A stretch of 64,000 nucleotides of DNA from positions 1,302,001 through 1,366,000 of the forward strand of contig NZ_CP117411.1 in NCBI RefSeq assembly GCF_028607085.1. Reading direction: 5' to 3'. A program made the translations under genes and the position numbers. Positions 19,434-28,550 of the stretch are shown here, piece by piece. The notes under the pieces are model-generated. The model worked only from the letters and a program-made list of their open reading frames with translations. It had not been told where the DNA came from and ran no database searches. The stretch comes from Sphingomonas naphthae (GTDB taxonomy: Bacteria > Pseudomonadota > Alphaproteobacteria > Sphingomonadales > Sphingomonadaceae). Each line of letters opens with the position of its first letter. The first letter of the stretch is position 1.

Positions 19434-20293
19434 GCGCGCCCGCCGTGACCGATGCCGAGACCGGCCCGCTGATCGAGACGGGCTACGCCAAGATCAACCT
19501 CGCGCTCCACGTCCGCCATCGCGCGGCGGACGGCTATCATGCGATCGAGACGATCTTCGCCTTCGCCGAGGATGGTGACCGGCTGATCCTGAACGATGGC
19601 GAGGGCGTGTCGCTGGCGATCGAGGGGCCGTTCGCCGCCGGGCTGGCGGGGGAAAGCGACAATCTCGTCACCCGCGCGGCCGATCGCTTCCTTGCCCGGT
19701 TCGGTGGGGGAGGGGCGGCCTTCACCCTGGAGAAGACTCTGCCGGTGGCGTCGGGCATCGGCGGTGGATCGGCGGACGCGGCGGCGGCGCTACGCTTGTT
19801 GTGCCGGCGGGGCGGGGTGGCGGTCGCCGAGGTGATGGACATCGCCGCCGGGCTGGGCGCGGACGTGCCCGCCTGCATCGCCTCTGTGGCGCAGCGCGGC
19901 ACGGGCCGGGGCGACGAACTGATGTCGATCGCGGGCGATACGCTCGGCGGGCTGGCATTGCTGCTGGTGAACCCGCTCAAGCCCGTTTCGACGGGGGCGG
20001 TGTTCAAGGGCTGGGATCAGGTGGATCGCGGCGCGCTGGGCGAGGGCGATCCGCTGGCGGTGGCGCTGGCCGGGCGCAACGATCTGGAGCCGCCCGCGCT
20101 GGCGATCGAGCCCGAGATCGCCCGCGTGCTGGCCTTGCTAGGCGGGCAGGAGGGCGTGACCCTCGCCCGCATGTCGGGTTCGGGCGCGACCTGCTTCGCG
20201 CTGTTCGACGGCACCGAGGCGCGCAACGCGGCGGCGGAGGCGATCGGTGTGGCCGAGCCGGGCTGGTGGCTGATGGCGAGCCGGTTGCGGTGA
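19430..20293 (+). CDS. ispE: 4-diphosphocytidyl-2-C-methyl-D-erythritol kinase
   Basis: GHMP-family kinase of the non-mevalonate isoprenoid pathway; phosphorylates CDP-methylerythritol at the 2-hydroxyl. Family marks are YAKINLALHV near the N-terminus, the ATP loop PVASGIGGGSADAAAAL (about 105-121) and MSGSGATCFALF near the C-terminus. The start is uncertain: TTG 19430, overlapping the previous stop (TTGA), gives 287 residues; GTG 19445 gives 282. No ATG is available before the conserved first strand. A family A palindrome follows the gene. Confidence 0.94.
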   Translation: MSAPAVTDAETGPLIETGYAKINLALHVRHRAADGYHAIETIFAFAEDGDRLILNDGEGVSLAIEGPFAAGLAGESDNLVTRAADRFLARFGGGGAAFTLEKTLPVASGIGGGSADAAAALRLLCRRGGVAVAEVMDIAAGLGADVPACIASVAQRGTGRGDELMSIAGDTLGGLALLLVNPLKPVSTGAVFKGWDQVDRGALGEGDPLAVALAGRNDLEPPALAIEPEIARVLALLGGQEGVTLARMSGSGATCFALFDGTEARNAAAEAIGVAEPGWWLMASRLR

Positions 20294-20313
20294 CATCGCT
20301 CACCCCCCAACCA

Positions 20314-20445
20314 CCGTTCGTGCTGAGCCCTTCGACTGCCTGCAAGGCAGGCGCTCAGGATAAACGTCATGCAGGGCATGAAGTCGAAGCACGGGGAGAG
20401 CCACGCGCTTGGGCCACGCCCTTCGACTGCGCTCAGGGCGAACGG
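20314..20445. repeat. Intergenic palindromic repeat, family A, long copy 3
   Basis: About 132 bp. The outer arms CCGTTCGTGCTGAGC and GCTCAGGGCGAACGG are those of family A, but the left half carries extra sequence that includes a small nested inverted repeat (TGCCTGCAAGGCAGGC) and a second GAAGTCGAAGCACGGG segment as in copy 1. It looks like a family A unit with an internal insertion or rearrangement. It lies between ispE and the N-formylglutamate amidohydrolase gene. Confidence 0.8.
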
Positions 20446-20456
20446 GGGAGGGTGGC

Positions 20457-21164
20457 GTGATCCCCTGGACAGAGCTGCCCGGTAACGACACCACCGGCAT
20501 CCTCCTGATCGCCGACCACGCCTCCGCCATTGTTCCCGAGGGCGTCGATCTCGGCGTTCCGCCCGAACTGATGCACGAACATGTCGCGATCGATATCGGT
20601 GTGGCCGATGTCGCCCGCGCGCTCGGCTATCCCGCGATCCTCGGCGGCGTCTCCCGCCTCGTCATCGATCTCAACCGCGAGGCGGATTCGCCCGGCCTCG
20701 TGCCCACCGAAAGCGATGGCCACACGATCCCCGGCAACATCGATGCGGACGTCGCCGATCGCATCACCCGCTGGTGGCGGCCCTATCACGACCATCTCGC
20801 CGCCCGCATCGCCGCCATGCGCCCGGCGCTGATCGTCTCGCTCCACAGCTTCACCCCCGGCCTGCGCTCGCGGCCCGGGGAGAAGCGGCCATGGCAGGTG
20901 GGCGTGCTCTACAATCAGGACGAACGCGCGCCCCGCATCGCCATCCCCCTGCTCCGCGCCGCCGGGATCGTTACCGGCGACAACGAACCCTATTCGGGCA
21001 AGATCCTCAACGCGACGATGAACCGCCATGCCGAGGGGAACGGCATTCCCTATCTCGGCTTCGAGGTGCGGCAGGATCTGATCGGCGAATCCGAGGGCGT
21101 CGCGCAATGGGCGGCGCGGCTGAGGCCGGTGATCGAGGCGACGCGGGTGGGGCTTTCGGGCTGA
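20457..21164 (+). CDS. N-formylglutamate amidohydrolase family protein
   Basis: Predicted zinc hydrolase of the FGase family, which removes formate from N-formylglutamate in histidine catabolism; some members act on other N-acyl amino acids. The 235-residue protein has LLIADHASAIVPEG (about 16-29), VIDLNREADSPGLVPTESDG, VSLHSFTP and YLGFEVRQDLI, all usual in the family. The start is GTG 20457, directly preceded by a GGGGGAGGG ribosome site; the frame is open upstream only through the palindrome. No hut genes are adjacent, so the physiological substrate is uncertain. Confidence 0.87.
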   Translation: MIPWTELPGNDTTGILLIADHASAIVPEGVDLGVPPELMHEHVAIDIGVADVARALGYPAILGGVSRLVIDLNREADSPGLVPTESDGHTIPGNIDADVADRITRWWRPYHDHLAARIAAMRPALIVSLHSFTPGLRSRPGEKRPWQVGVLYNQDERAPRIAIPLLRAAGIVTGDNEPYSGKILNATMNRHAEGNGIPYLGFEVRQDLIGESEGVAQWAARLRPVIEATRVGLSG

Positions 21165-21165
21165 G

Positions 21166-21247
21166 CCGTGCTCCTGCGAAGGCAGGAGCCCAGGGTCTCA
21201 AGCGATTCCCTCTGTAACCCTAGGCTCCTGCCTTCGCAGGAGCACGG
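21166..21247. repeat. Intergenic palindromic repeat, family B, copy 1
   Basis: An 82-bp near-perfect inverted repeat. The left arm is CCGTGCTCCTGCGAAGGCAG then GAGCC; the right arm is GGCTCCTGCCTTCGCAGGAG then CACGG. A central spacer contains GATTCCCTCTGTAACCCT. The second copy, with the same centre and small compensating changes, is at 37621-37700. It lies in the convergent gap between the amidohydrolase and zapA genes, two bases after one stop and seven before the other, so it may serve as a shared terminator. Confidence 0.9.
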
Positions 21248-21253
21248 AAGGGT

Positions 21254-21589
21254 TCAGACCGGGCGGCGCGTTGCCAGCCCCGCCGCGATCTTTTCCAGCC
21301 GCTCGGCCAGTTCGTCGAGCAACGGTGCGAGACCGGGCCAGTTTTGTTCGCCCGGTTCGGTGGTCGGGGTCGGCGCGGGAACGCCTTTGCGCAGGTCGTT
21401 AAGCTCATCGGCCAGCAGCAGCGAGGCGAGGAGCAATTGCCGCGCCTCGTTGACGCCGCCTACAGCGCGTCCAGCCTGACTGGCCTTCTGGTCGACGATC
21501 GCGGCGAGCGCGGTCAGATGCGTTTCCTCCCCGTCGCGGCAGGCGATCTCGTAGGTGCGGCCGGCGATCTTGAGGTCCACCTGCGCCAT
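21254..21589 (-). CDS. zapA: Cell division protein ZapA-like
   Basis: ZapA binds FtsZ filaments at midcell and promotes their bundling. The 111-residue protein begins VDLKIAGRTYEIACRDGEE, the family N-terminal globular part, followed by a long helix (about 25-70) ending LLLADELNDLRKG, then a Pro/Thr linker and a second helix. The length is usual for ZapA. Its start ATG 21589 overlaps the upstream small gene's stop by one base (TGATG). No 6S RNA or 5-formyltetrahydrofolate cyclo-ligase gene, which often neighbours zapA, was seen. Confidence 0.88.
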   Translation of the reverse strand: MAQVDLKIAGRTYEIACRDGEETHLTALAAIVDQKASQAGRAVGGVNEARQLLLASLLLADELNDLRKGVPAPTPTTEPGEQNWPGLAPLLDELAERLEKIAAGLATRRPV

Positions 21590-21819
21590 CAGCCGGCGAC
21601 CCCTTCGGCGCCCGACGCATCCGCGTCCTCGCCGATCATCGCATCGAGGCCGATGATGATCTGGCGGATGCCGTCGCGCATCCGCTCATGCTGGTCCTCC
21701 AGGATCGCATAGGCCGCGCCGAGCCCGCCGGCGGGCGGCGGCTGGTCGATCTCCGCCTCGATCCGGGCGAGGGCGGCGTCGATTCGCCGCATGGCGTCAA
21801 GGGCTTTGTCGTCGGCCAT
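21589..21819 (-). CDS. Small helical protein upstream of zapA
   Basis: A 76-residue acidic protein starting at ATG 21819 (MADDKALDAMRRIDAAL). It is mainly two amphipathic helices, the second around YAILEDQHERMRDGIRQII, and looks coiled-coil-like. It has no signal peptide, cysteine or recognisable enzyme motif. It is translationally coupled to zapA through TGATG, which suggests a role beside ZapA in division, but that is inference from context only. I do not recognise a named family. Confidence 0.72.
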   Translation of the reverse strand: MADDKALDAMRRIDAALARIEAEIDQPPPAGGLGAAYAILEDQHERMRDGIRQIIIGLDAMIGEDADASGAEGVAG

Positions 21820-22029
21820 CGCCGGGGAATAGCATGGCGGCGGACATTGGCAACGCATCGCACCGCACAACATGGGCGAAGCGTCTCACGACGCTCATGT
21901 CACCGGTGTCATATCTGCGCGCTGGTTGACGCCTCCGACGACGCAACGCAAAGGGACCGCGCGGCGGCGCACAATGTCTTTCGACTCGTGGGGCGGCGGC
22001 CGCGTCACTTCGTCTGTTCAAGGACTTTC

Positions 22030-23994
22030 ATGACCGTCGCTCCTGCTCAGCTCGCCAATGCCGTTCGGGCTCTGTCGATGGATGCCGTCCAAGCCGCCAA
22101 TTCGGGGCATCCCGGCATGCCGATGGGCATGGCCGATGTCGCGACCACCCTGTTCACCCACTACCTCCGCCACGACCCGACCGACCCGAAATGGGCGGAC
22201 CGCGACCGCTTCGTGCTGTCGGCGGGGCACGGATCGATGCTGATCTATTCGCTGCTCCACCTGACCGGTTATGCCAGCCCCACGCTGGATGACATCCGCC
22301 GTTTCCGCCAGTTGGGAAGCCCCTGCGCCGGCCACCCCGAGAATTTCGAGATCCCGGGCGTCGAGGCGACCACCGGCCCGCTGGGTTCGGGCTTCGCCAC
22401 CGCCGTCGGCATGGCCATCGCCGAGCGCCATCTGAACGCCACCTATGGCGACGATCTGGTCGATCACCGCACCTGGGTGATCGCCGGCGACGGCTGCCTG
22501 ATGGAAGGCATCAACCATGAGGCGGTCGGCCTGGCCGGCCATCTGAAGCTCGGCCGGCTGATCGTGCTGTGGGACGACAATCGCATCACGATCGACGGCC
22601 CCACCTCGCTTTCCACCAGCGAGGATGTGAAGGGCCGCTACGACGCGAGCGGCTGGCATACCGTGTCATGCGACGGCCATGATGCGACCGACGTGGCCCG
22701 CGCGATCGAGGAGGCGCTGGCCGATCCGCGCCCGTCGCTGATCGCGTGTCGCACCGTCATCGGCTTCGGGGCGCCCAACAAGCAGGGCACCCATTCGGTC
22801 CACGGCTCGCCGCTGGGCGCCGAGGAAGTGGCCGCCACCCGCCAGGTTCTCCAGTGGATGAACCCGGCGTTCGATCTGCCCGAAGCCGTCACCGAAGCCT
22901 GGGCGCACGCCGGGCAGCGTTCGGCCGAGGATCGCAAGGCGTGGGACGCGCGGCTCGAAAAGTCGCTCGACAAGGGTGAGTTCACGCGGCGCATGGCGGG
23001 GGAGCTTCCCGCCGATTTCTCGCTCGACGGCTATATCGCCGGGCTGCTCGCGGAGCCGAAGAAGGTTGCCACCCGCGTCGCCTCGCAGATGGCGCTGGAG
23101 GCGATCAACGTCGCCTTGCCCGAGACGATCGGTGGTTCGGCCGATCTGACGCCCTCGAACAACACCAACACCAAGGGCCTGAAGCCGCTCGACGGCAGCG
23201 ACTATGCCGGCCGCTACGTCCATTATGGCATCCGCGAGTTCGGCATGGGCTGCGCGATGAACGGCCTCGCGCTGCATGGCGGCGTGATCCCTTATGGCGG
23301 CACCTTCCTCGTCTTCTCGGATTACGCCCGCCCGGCGATCCGCCTGTCGGCGCTTCAGGAGGCGCGCGTCGTTTATGTGATGACGCATGATTCGATCGGT
23401 CTGGGCGAGGACGGCCCGACCCATCAGCCGGTCGAGCATGTCATGTCGCTGCGCCTGATCCCCAATCTCGACGTGATGCGCCCGTGCGACACGATCGAGA
23501 CGGCGGAATGTTGGGAGCTGGCGCTGAAGAACGACCGCGGTCCCTCCCTGCTGGCGCTCAGCCGCCAGAATCTGCCGCAGGTGCGCGCCGAGGGCGGCAA
23601 TCTCTCGGCCAGGGGCGGCTACCGCCTGCGCGCCGCGACCGCCGGCCGCAAGGTCGCGATCGTCGCGACCGGCTCCGAAGTCGAGATCGCGCTCGCGGTG
23701 GCAGACAAGCTCGAAGCCGAGGGCATCGGCGCCGACGTCGTCTCGCTGCCCTCGTGGAGCCGCTTCGACGCGCAGGACCGCGCCTATCGCGCCGAGGTGC
23801 TGCCGGGCGACGTGCTCAAGGTCTCGATCGAGGCGGGGACCACGATCGGCTGGGAGCGCTATGTCGGCATCGACGGCCTGCGCTTCGGCCTCGACGGCTT
23901 CGGCGCCTCCGCGCCCGCGCCCGACCTTTACAAGCATTTCGGCCTGACCGCCGACCAAATCGCGCCGCAGATCATCGCGGCGCTCAGCAACTGA
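22030..23994 (+). CDS. tkt: Transketolase
   Basis: TPP-dependent enzyme of the pentose phosphate pathway, transferring two-carbon ketol units between sugar phosphates. The 654-residue length is standard. The N-terminal domain has [28 protein letters not shown] and the TPP motif [13 protein letters not shown] with its partner Asn in DDNRI. The middle domain has [29 protein letters not shown] and [12 protein letters not shown], and the C-terminal domain follows. ATG 22030 has AAGGA just upstream. It begins a co-directional glycolytic cluster; gap starts 16 bp after its stop. Confidence 0.97.
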   Translation: MTVAPAQLANAVRALSMDAVQAANSGHPGMPMGMADVATTLFTHYLRHDPTDPKWADRDRFVLSAGHGSMLIYSLLHLTGYASPTLDDIRRFRQLGSPCAGHPENFEIPGVEATTGPLGSGFATAVGMAIAERHLNATYGDDLVDHRTWVIAGDGCLMEGINHEAVGLAGHLKLGRLIVLWDDNRITIDGPTSLSTSEDVKGRYDASGWHTVSCDGHDATDVARAIEEALADPRPSLIACRTVIGFGAPNKQGTHSVHGSPLGAEEVAATRQVLQWMNPAFDLPEAVTEAWAHAGQRSAEDRKAWDARLEKSLDKGEFTRRMAGELPADFSLDGYIAGLLAEPKKVATRVASQMALEAINVALPETIGGSADLTPSNNTNTKGLKPLDGSDYAGRYVHYGIREFGMGCAMNGLALHGGVIPYGGTFLVFSDYARPAIRLSALQEARVVYVMTHDSIGLGEDGPTHQPVEHVMSLRLIPNLDVMRPCDTIETAECWELALKNDRGPSLLALSRQNLPQVRAEGGNLSARGGYRLRAATAGRKVAIVATGSEVEIALAVADKLEAEGIGADVVSLPSWSRFDAQDRAYRAEVLPGDVLKVSIEAGTTIGWERYVGIDGLRFGLDGFGASAPAPDLYKHFGLTADQIAPQIIAALSN

Positions 23995-24010
23995 CGGGAG
24001 ACAAGACGAC

Positions 24011-25018
24011 ATGACGAAGGTTGCCATCAACGGTTTCGGTCGCATCGGGCGCCTCGTCGCCCGCGCCATCCTGTCGCGCCCGGATTGCGGCCTGGATCTC
24101 GTCGCGATCAACGATCTGGGCGATGCCAAGTCGAACGCGCTGCTGTTCAAGCGCGATAGCGTCCACGGCGCCTGGAAGGGTGAGGTCTATGCCGACGGCA
24201 CCGATCTCGTCGTGGACGGCAAGCGCATCAAGGTGACCGCCGAGCGCGATCCCGCCAACCTGCCGCACGCCGCCGACGGCATCGATATCGCGCTGGAATG
24301 CACCGGCTTCTTCACCGACAAGGATTCGGCCGGCAAGCATCTGACCGCCGGCGCCAAGAAGGTGCTGATCTCGGCGCCCGCCAAGAATGTCGACCTGACC
24401 GTCGTGTTCGGCGTCAACCACGACAAGCTGACGGCCGAGCACACGATCGTGTCCAACGCGTCCTGCACCACCAACTGCCTGGCGCCGATCGCCAAGGTGC
24501 TGAACGACGTGATCGGCATCGAGCGCGGCCTGATGACCACGATCCACAGCTACACCAACGACCAGCGCATCCTCGACCAGATCCACAGCGACATGCGCCG
24601 GGCGCGCGCCGCCGCCATGTCGATGATCCCGACGACCACGGGCGCCGCCCGCGCCGTCGGCGAGGTGCTGCCGGAGCTGAAGGGCAAGCTCGACGGCTCG
24701 TCGATCCGCGTGCCGACCCCGGACGTGTCGGTGGTGGACCTGACCTTCACCCCGAAGCGCGACACCAGCGTCGAGGAAGTCAACGCCGCGCTGAAGGCCG
24801 CGTCGGAAAGCGGCCCGCTCAAGGGCGTGCTGGAATATGTCACCGATCCGCTCGTCTCGATCGACTTCATGGGCAACCCGCATTCGTCGTCGGTCGACAG
24901 CCTGGAAACGGCCGTCCTCGAGGGCAAGCTGGTGCGCGTGCTGAGCTGGTACGATAACGAATGGGGCTTCTCCAACCGCATGGTCGATACGGCCGGCGTG
25001 ATGGCGGGCCTGCTCTAA
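24011..25018 (+). CDS. gap: Glyceraldehyde-3-phosphate dehydrogenase
   Basis: Oxidises glyceraldehyde-3-phosphate to 1,3-bisphosphoglycerate with NAD. The 335-residue protein has the N-terminal dinucleotide fold [16 protein letters not shown] (about 3-18) and the active site [12 protein letters not shown] with the catalytic Cys at about residue 154. [26 protein letters not shown] and [13 protein letters not shown] match the family. GGAG precedes ATG 24011. It sits between tkt and a MOSC-domain gene, the latter starting four bases after its stop, which indicates one transcript. Confidence 0.98.
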   Translation: MTKVAINGFGRIGRLVARAILSRPDCGLDLVAINDLGDAKSNALLFKRDSVHGAWKGEVYADGTDLVVDGKRIKVTAERDPANLPHAADGIDIALECTGFFTDKDSAGKHLTAGAKKVLISAPAKNVDLTVVFGVNHDKLTAEHTIVSNASCTTNCLAPIAKVLNDVIGIERGLMTTIHSYTNDQRILDQIHSDMRRARAAAMSMIPTTTGAARAVGEVLPELKGKLDGSSIRVPTPDVSVVDLTFTPKRDTSVEEVNAALKAASESGPLKGVLEYVTDPLVSIDFMGNPHSSSVDSLETAVLEGKLVRVLSWYDNEWGFSNRMVDTAGVMAGLL

Positions 25019-25022
25019 GCAG

Positions 25023-25505
25023 ATGGTGGAAGGGCGTCTCATCGGCATCGCGCGGCACGATCGGCCGCGTGGTGAGATGGAGACGCTCGACCATGCCGAG
25101 GTGACGACCGCGCTCGGCGTCGTCGGCGATTTTCGCGGCGCCGCCAAGCCCGGCAGCAAGCGCAAGCGGCAGGTGACCGTGATGGCGGCGGCCGATTGGC
25201 TGGCGGCGGTTCGGGAACTCGGCGTGCCACTGGAATGGCAGGTGCGCCGGGTCAATCTGCTGGTGGAGGGGCTGGCCCTTCCGCGCGTGACCGGCACCCT
25301 GTTGCGCTTCGCGGGCGGCGTGGTGCTGGAAGTCACCGGCGAATGCGATCCGTGCAGCCGGATGGACACGATCGCCCCCGGCCTGAAAGCGGTGCTGACG
25401 CCGGACTGGCGCGGCGGAATAACGACGCGGGTGATCGCCGACGGGCCGATCGCCTTGGGCGACCGAGTGGAGATCGAATGGCATGACCAGCTTCAAGACG
25501 CTTGA
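25023..25505 (+). CDS. MOSC domain-containing protein
   Basis: A 160-residue protein that is close to a lone MOSC domain, the sulfur-carrier domain found at the end of molybdenum cofactor sulfurases. The conserved cysteine lies in [11 protein letters not shown] (about 106-116); [20 protein letters not shown] and [10 protein letters not shown] are also family-like. Stand-alone MOSC proteins are poorly characterised and may carry persulfide sulfur. It lies four bases after gap and overlaps the start of pgk by 23 bases, a surprising position inside glycolysis genes. Confidence 0.86.
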   Translation: MVEGRLIGIARHDRPRGEMETLDHAEVTTALGVVGDFRGAAKPGSKRKRQVTVMAAADWLAAVRELGVPLEWQVRRVNLLVEGLALPRVTGTLLRFAGGVVLEVTGECDPCSRMDTIAPGLKAVLTPDWRGGITTRVIADGPIALGDRVEIEWHDQLQDA

Positions 25506-26679
25506 CGATATCGGCGACGTGACGGGCAGGAAGGTGCTTGTCCGCGAGGATCTGAACGTGCCGATGGACGGCGCCACCGTCACCGACGACACCCGCCTGC
25601 GCGCCGCCGCGCCGACGATCGCCGAACTGTCCGACAAGGGCGCGATCGTCCTCGTCCTCGCTCACTTCGGCCGGCCCAAGGGCGAGCGCAAGCCCGACAT
25701 GAGCCTCGCCATGGTCACCCGGCCGCTGGAGGCGGTGCTGGGCCGCGAGGTGCGCTTCATCGACGATTGCGTCGGCGAGGATGCCGCCGCCGCCATCGCC
25801 ACGCTCAAGCCGGGCGATATCGCGCTCCTCGAAAACACCCGCTTCCACAAGGGCGAGGAGAAGAACGATCCCGCGCTGGCCGACGAGATGGCGAAGCTCG
25901 GCGATCTCTACGTCAACGACGCTTTCTCCGCCGCGCACCGCGCCCATGTCTCGACCGAGGGCCTCGCCCACCGCCTGCCGGCCTATGCAGGCCGATCGAT
26001 GCAGGCCGAGCTGGAGGCGCTGGAAAAGGCGCTCGGCAAGCCCGAGCATCCGGTGATGGCGGTGGTCGGTGGCGCCAAGGTCTCGACCAAGCTGGACGTC
26101 CTCAAGCAGATGGTCACCAAGGTCGATCATCTGGTGATCGGCGGGGGCATGGCCAACACCTTCCTCGCCGCGCGCGGCGTGGATGTGGGCAAGTCGCTGT
26201 GCGAGCACGACCTGAAGGACACCGCGCTCGAAATCCTCGACGCGGCGGACAAGGCCGACTGCATCGTCCACCTGCCTTACGATGTGGTGGTCTCGAAGGA
26301 ATTCCGCGCCAACCCGCCGGTCCGCACGATCAACGTGCACGAGGTCGCGGCCGACGAAATGATCCTCGATTGCGGCCCCGCCGCCAGCGAGCAGATCGCC
26401 GACGCGCTCAAGACCTGTCGGACGCTCGTCTGGAACGGCCCGCTCGGCGCGTTCGAGATGGCGCCGTTCGATACCGCCACGATGGCGCTGGCGCGCACCA
26501 CGGCGGCGCTGACCAAGACGGGCAGCCTCGTCTCGGTCGCGGGTGGCGGCGATACGGTGGCGGCGGTGAACGTCGCGGGCGTGGCGGACGACCTCACCTT
26601 CGTCTCCACCGCCGGCGGCGCCTTCCTGGAATGGATGGAAGGCCGCGAGCTTCCCGGCGTGGCAGCCCTCACGGCTTGA
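25483..26679 (+). CDS. pgk: Phosphoglycerate kinase
   Basis: Transfers the acyl phosphate of 1,3-bisphosphoglycerate to ADP. The 398-residue protein has [13 protein letters not shown] (about 14-26), the substrate site [38 protein letters not shown], the hinge [14 protein letters not shown] and the nucleotide loop [19 protein letters not shown] 25483 has GGAG 10 bases upstream, within the MOSC gene, so the genes overlap by 23 bp. Its stop codon overlaps the TTG start of the following VOC gene. Confidence 0.98.
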   Translation: MTSFKTLDDIGDVTGRKVLVREDLNVPMDGATVTDDTRLRAAAPTIAELSDKGAIVLVLAHFGRPKGERKPDMSLAMVTRPLEAVLGREVRFIDDCVGEDAAAAIATLKPGDIALLENTRFHKGEEKNDPALADEMAKLGDLYVNDAFSAAHRAHVSTEGLAHRLPAYAGRSMQAELEALEKALGKPEHPVMAVVGGAKVSTKLDVLKQMVTKVDHLVIGGGMANTFLAARGVDVGKSLCEHDLKDTALEILDAADKADCIVHLPYDVVVSKEFRANPPVRTINVHEVAADEMILDCGPAASEQIADALKTCRTLVWNGPLGAFEMAPFDTATMALARTTAALTKTGSLVSVAGGGDTVAAVNVAGVADDLTFVSTAGGAFLEWMEGRELPGVAALTA

Positions 26680-27098
26680 TTACGATCCGCGCCATCGATC
26701 ACATCGTCCTCCGGGTGACCAACCTGGAGGTGATGGCGCGTTTCTACATCGATGTGCTGGGCGCCCGCTTCGAAAAGCATCAGGAGGCGTTCGGCCTCTA
26801 CCAGCTTCGGGTCGGCGAGGCGCTGATCGATCTCGTGCCCGTAGACGGCCCGGCCGGCCGCAAGGGTGGCGCCGCGCCCGGCGCCGAGGGCCGCAACCTC
26901 GACCATGTCTGCTTCCGCGTCCTGCCATGGGACGGCCCGGCGATCGTCGAGGAACTGCGCGGCCACGGCATCGAGACGCAGATCGGGATGCGCTATGGCG
27001 CGGAGGGCAACGGCCCTTCGCTCTATCTCGACGATCCCGAAGGCAATACGATCGAACTCAAGGGGCCGCCCTGGGCGGGCATCCCCGCGACCCACTGA
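26676..27098 (+). CDS. VOC/glyoxalase-fold metalloprotein
   Basis: A 140-residue vicinal oxygen chelate protein. [23 protein letters not shown] near the start and [26 protein letters not shown] further on show the paired beta-alpha-beta modules and likely metal ligands (His, Glu). TTG 26676 overlaps the pgk stop (TTGA); later starts would remove the first beta strand, so TTG is the best choice. It may act on a reactive by-product such as methylglyoxal, given its place between pgk and fba, but the substrate cannot be read from sequence. Confidence 0.87.
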   Translation: MITIRAIDHIVLRVTNLEVMARFYIDVLGARFEKHQEAFGLYQLRVGEALIDLVPVDGPAGRKGGAAPGAEGRNLDHVCFRVLPWDGPAIVEELRGHGIETQIGMRYGAEGNGPSLYLDDPEGNTIELKGPPWAGIPATH

Positions 27099-27125
27099 AC
27101 ATCAAACGGATAAACAGGGAGCCAG

Positions 27126-28025
27126 ATGATGAGCGACGCGACGATGTTGGAGAAGGTTGGCAGCGGCAAGGGCTTCATCGCCGCGCTCGACCAGTCGGGC
27201 GGTTCCACGCCCAAGGCGCTCAAGGGCTATGGCGTCGAGGATAGCGCCTGGTCGGACGAGGCGGGCATGTACGGCCTGATCCACGACATGCGCAGCCGTA
27301 TCATCACCTCGCCGTCCTTCACGGGCGAGAAGGTGCTGGGCGCGATCCTGTTCGAGCGCACGATGGACGGGCAGGTCGATGGCAAGCCGACCCCGCAGGC
27401 GCTGATCGACAAGGGCGTGGTGCCCTTCATCAAGATCGACAAGGGCCTCGAGGACGAGGCCAATGGCGTGCAGATGATGAAGCCGATGCCGGAGCTGGAC
27501 GCGCTGCTCGCCAAGTCGAAGGCGCTGGGCGTGTTCGGCACCAAGGAGCGCTCGGTCATCAACCTCGCCAACCGCGAGGGCATCGCCGCGATCGTCAAGC
27601 AGCAGATCGAGATCGGCCTCCAGGTTCTCGCCGGCGGCCTCGTGCCGATGCTGGAGCCGGAAGTGAACATCAAGAGCGCCGAGCGCGCCGAGATCGACCA
27701 GATCCTGCTGGAAGAGCTGCTCAAGGGCCTCGATGCGATGCCCGGCACCGAGAAGGTGATGCTCAAGCTCTCGATCCCCGAGACGTCGGGCCTCTACACC
27801 CCGTTGGTCGAGCATCCCCGCGTGTTGCGCGTCGTGGCACTTTCGGGCGGCTATGCCCGCCCTGAAGCCTGCGTGGAGCTGGCCAAGAACCCCGGCATGA
27901 TCGCCAGCTTCAGCCGCGCGCTGCTGGAAGACCTGCGCTTCCAGATGACCGACGAGGAATTCGACGCCTCGCTGGGCGAGGCGATCGACGCCATCTACGA
28001 CGCTTCGGTCAACAAGACGGCCTGA
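27126..28025 (+). CDS. fba: Fructose-bisphosphate aldolase, class I
   Basis: Reversible cleavage of fructose-1,6-bisphosphate through a Schiff base, without a metal. The 299-residue protein matches the short bacterial class I group: FIAALDQSGGSTPKALKGYG near the N-terminus, ILFERTMDG, PFIKIDKGLE (about 100-109), EPEVNIKSAERAEID, and KVMLKLSIPETSG, which contains the probable Schiff-base lysine. GGAG precedes the paired ATG codons at 27126/27129. It ends the tkt-gap-pgk-fba cluster; the next gene starts five bases on. Confidence 0.95.
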   Translation: MMSDATMLEKVGSGKGFIAALDQSGGSTPKALKGYGVEDSAWSDEAGMYGLIHDMRSRIITSPSFTGEKVLGAILFERTMDGQVDGKPTPQALIDKGVVPFIKIDKGLEDEANGVQMMKPMPELDALLAKSKALGVFGTKERSVINLANREGIAAIVKQQIEIGLQVLAGGLVPMLEPEVNIKSAERAEIDQILLEELLKGLDAMPGTEKVMLKLSIPETSGLYTPLVEHPRVLRVVALSGGYARPEACVELAKNPGMIASFSRALLEDLRFQMTDEEFDASLGEAIDAIYDASVNKTA

Positions 28026-28030
28026 GCGAC

Positions 28031-28435
28031 ATGACCCCCGATCGCCGCGGCTTCCTCGCCGGAACGCTGGCCGCCGCGGCGATCGGGGCATCTTCTTCGG
28101 GCGCGGCGGCGGCGGCCACTCACACCGCCGCTACGCCGATGCACGGCCTGATCGGCCGGATGACCGCCAAGCCGGGCACCCGCGACCAGCTGATCGCGAT
28201 TCTGCTGGAAGGCACCGGCGCGATGCCGGGATGCCTGAGCTACATCGTCGCGAAAGACCCGGCCGATGCCGACGCGATCTGGATCACCGAAGTGTGGGAC
28301 AGCAAGGCGAGCCACGCCGCGTCGCTGTCGCTGCCGGCGGTGAAGGCGGCGATCGCCAAGGGCCGGCCCCTGATCGCGGGATTCGACAAGGGGCAGGAGA
28401 CGGTGCCGGTGGGCGGGCACGGGTTGGTGCGCTGA
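28031..28435 (+). CDS. Exported antibiotic biosynthesis monooxygenase (ABM)-domain protein
   Basis: A 134-residue protein with an N-terminal twin-arginine-type signal (PDRRGFLAG followed by an Ala-rich hydrophobic stretch to about residue 33). The remaining about 100 residues form one ABM ferredoxin-like module: LIGRMTAKPGTRDQLIAILL, then GCLSYIVAKDPADAD and WITEVWDSKASHAASL. Such proteins include cofactor-free quinol monooxygenases such as YgiN. Secretion through Tat would be unusual for that group. It starts five bases after fba and may be the last gene of that transcript. Confidence 0.82.
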   Translation: MTPDRRGFLAGTLAAAAIGASSSGAAAAATHTAATPMHGLIGRMTAKPGTRDQLIAILLEGTGAMPGCLSYIVAKDPADADAIWITEVWDSKASHAASLSLPAVKAAIAKGRPLIAGFDKGQETVPVGGHGLVR

Positions 28436-28550
28436 TCGCGGCTGACAGTGGCGCCGCCAAATTCACCGCACGCACCCCACGTCCGGTCGCGAAACATTCT
28501 CCTCTCATGGGCTTGCGCGCCGCGTGGCTGTGCTAAGCTGCTGATCGTCC

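Noticed and set aside
21820-22029. Possible 6S RNA or other ncRNA between zapA and tkt
   Set aside because: The zapA context suggested it, but I could not draw a long 6S-type hairpin with a central bubble.
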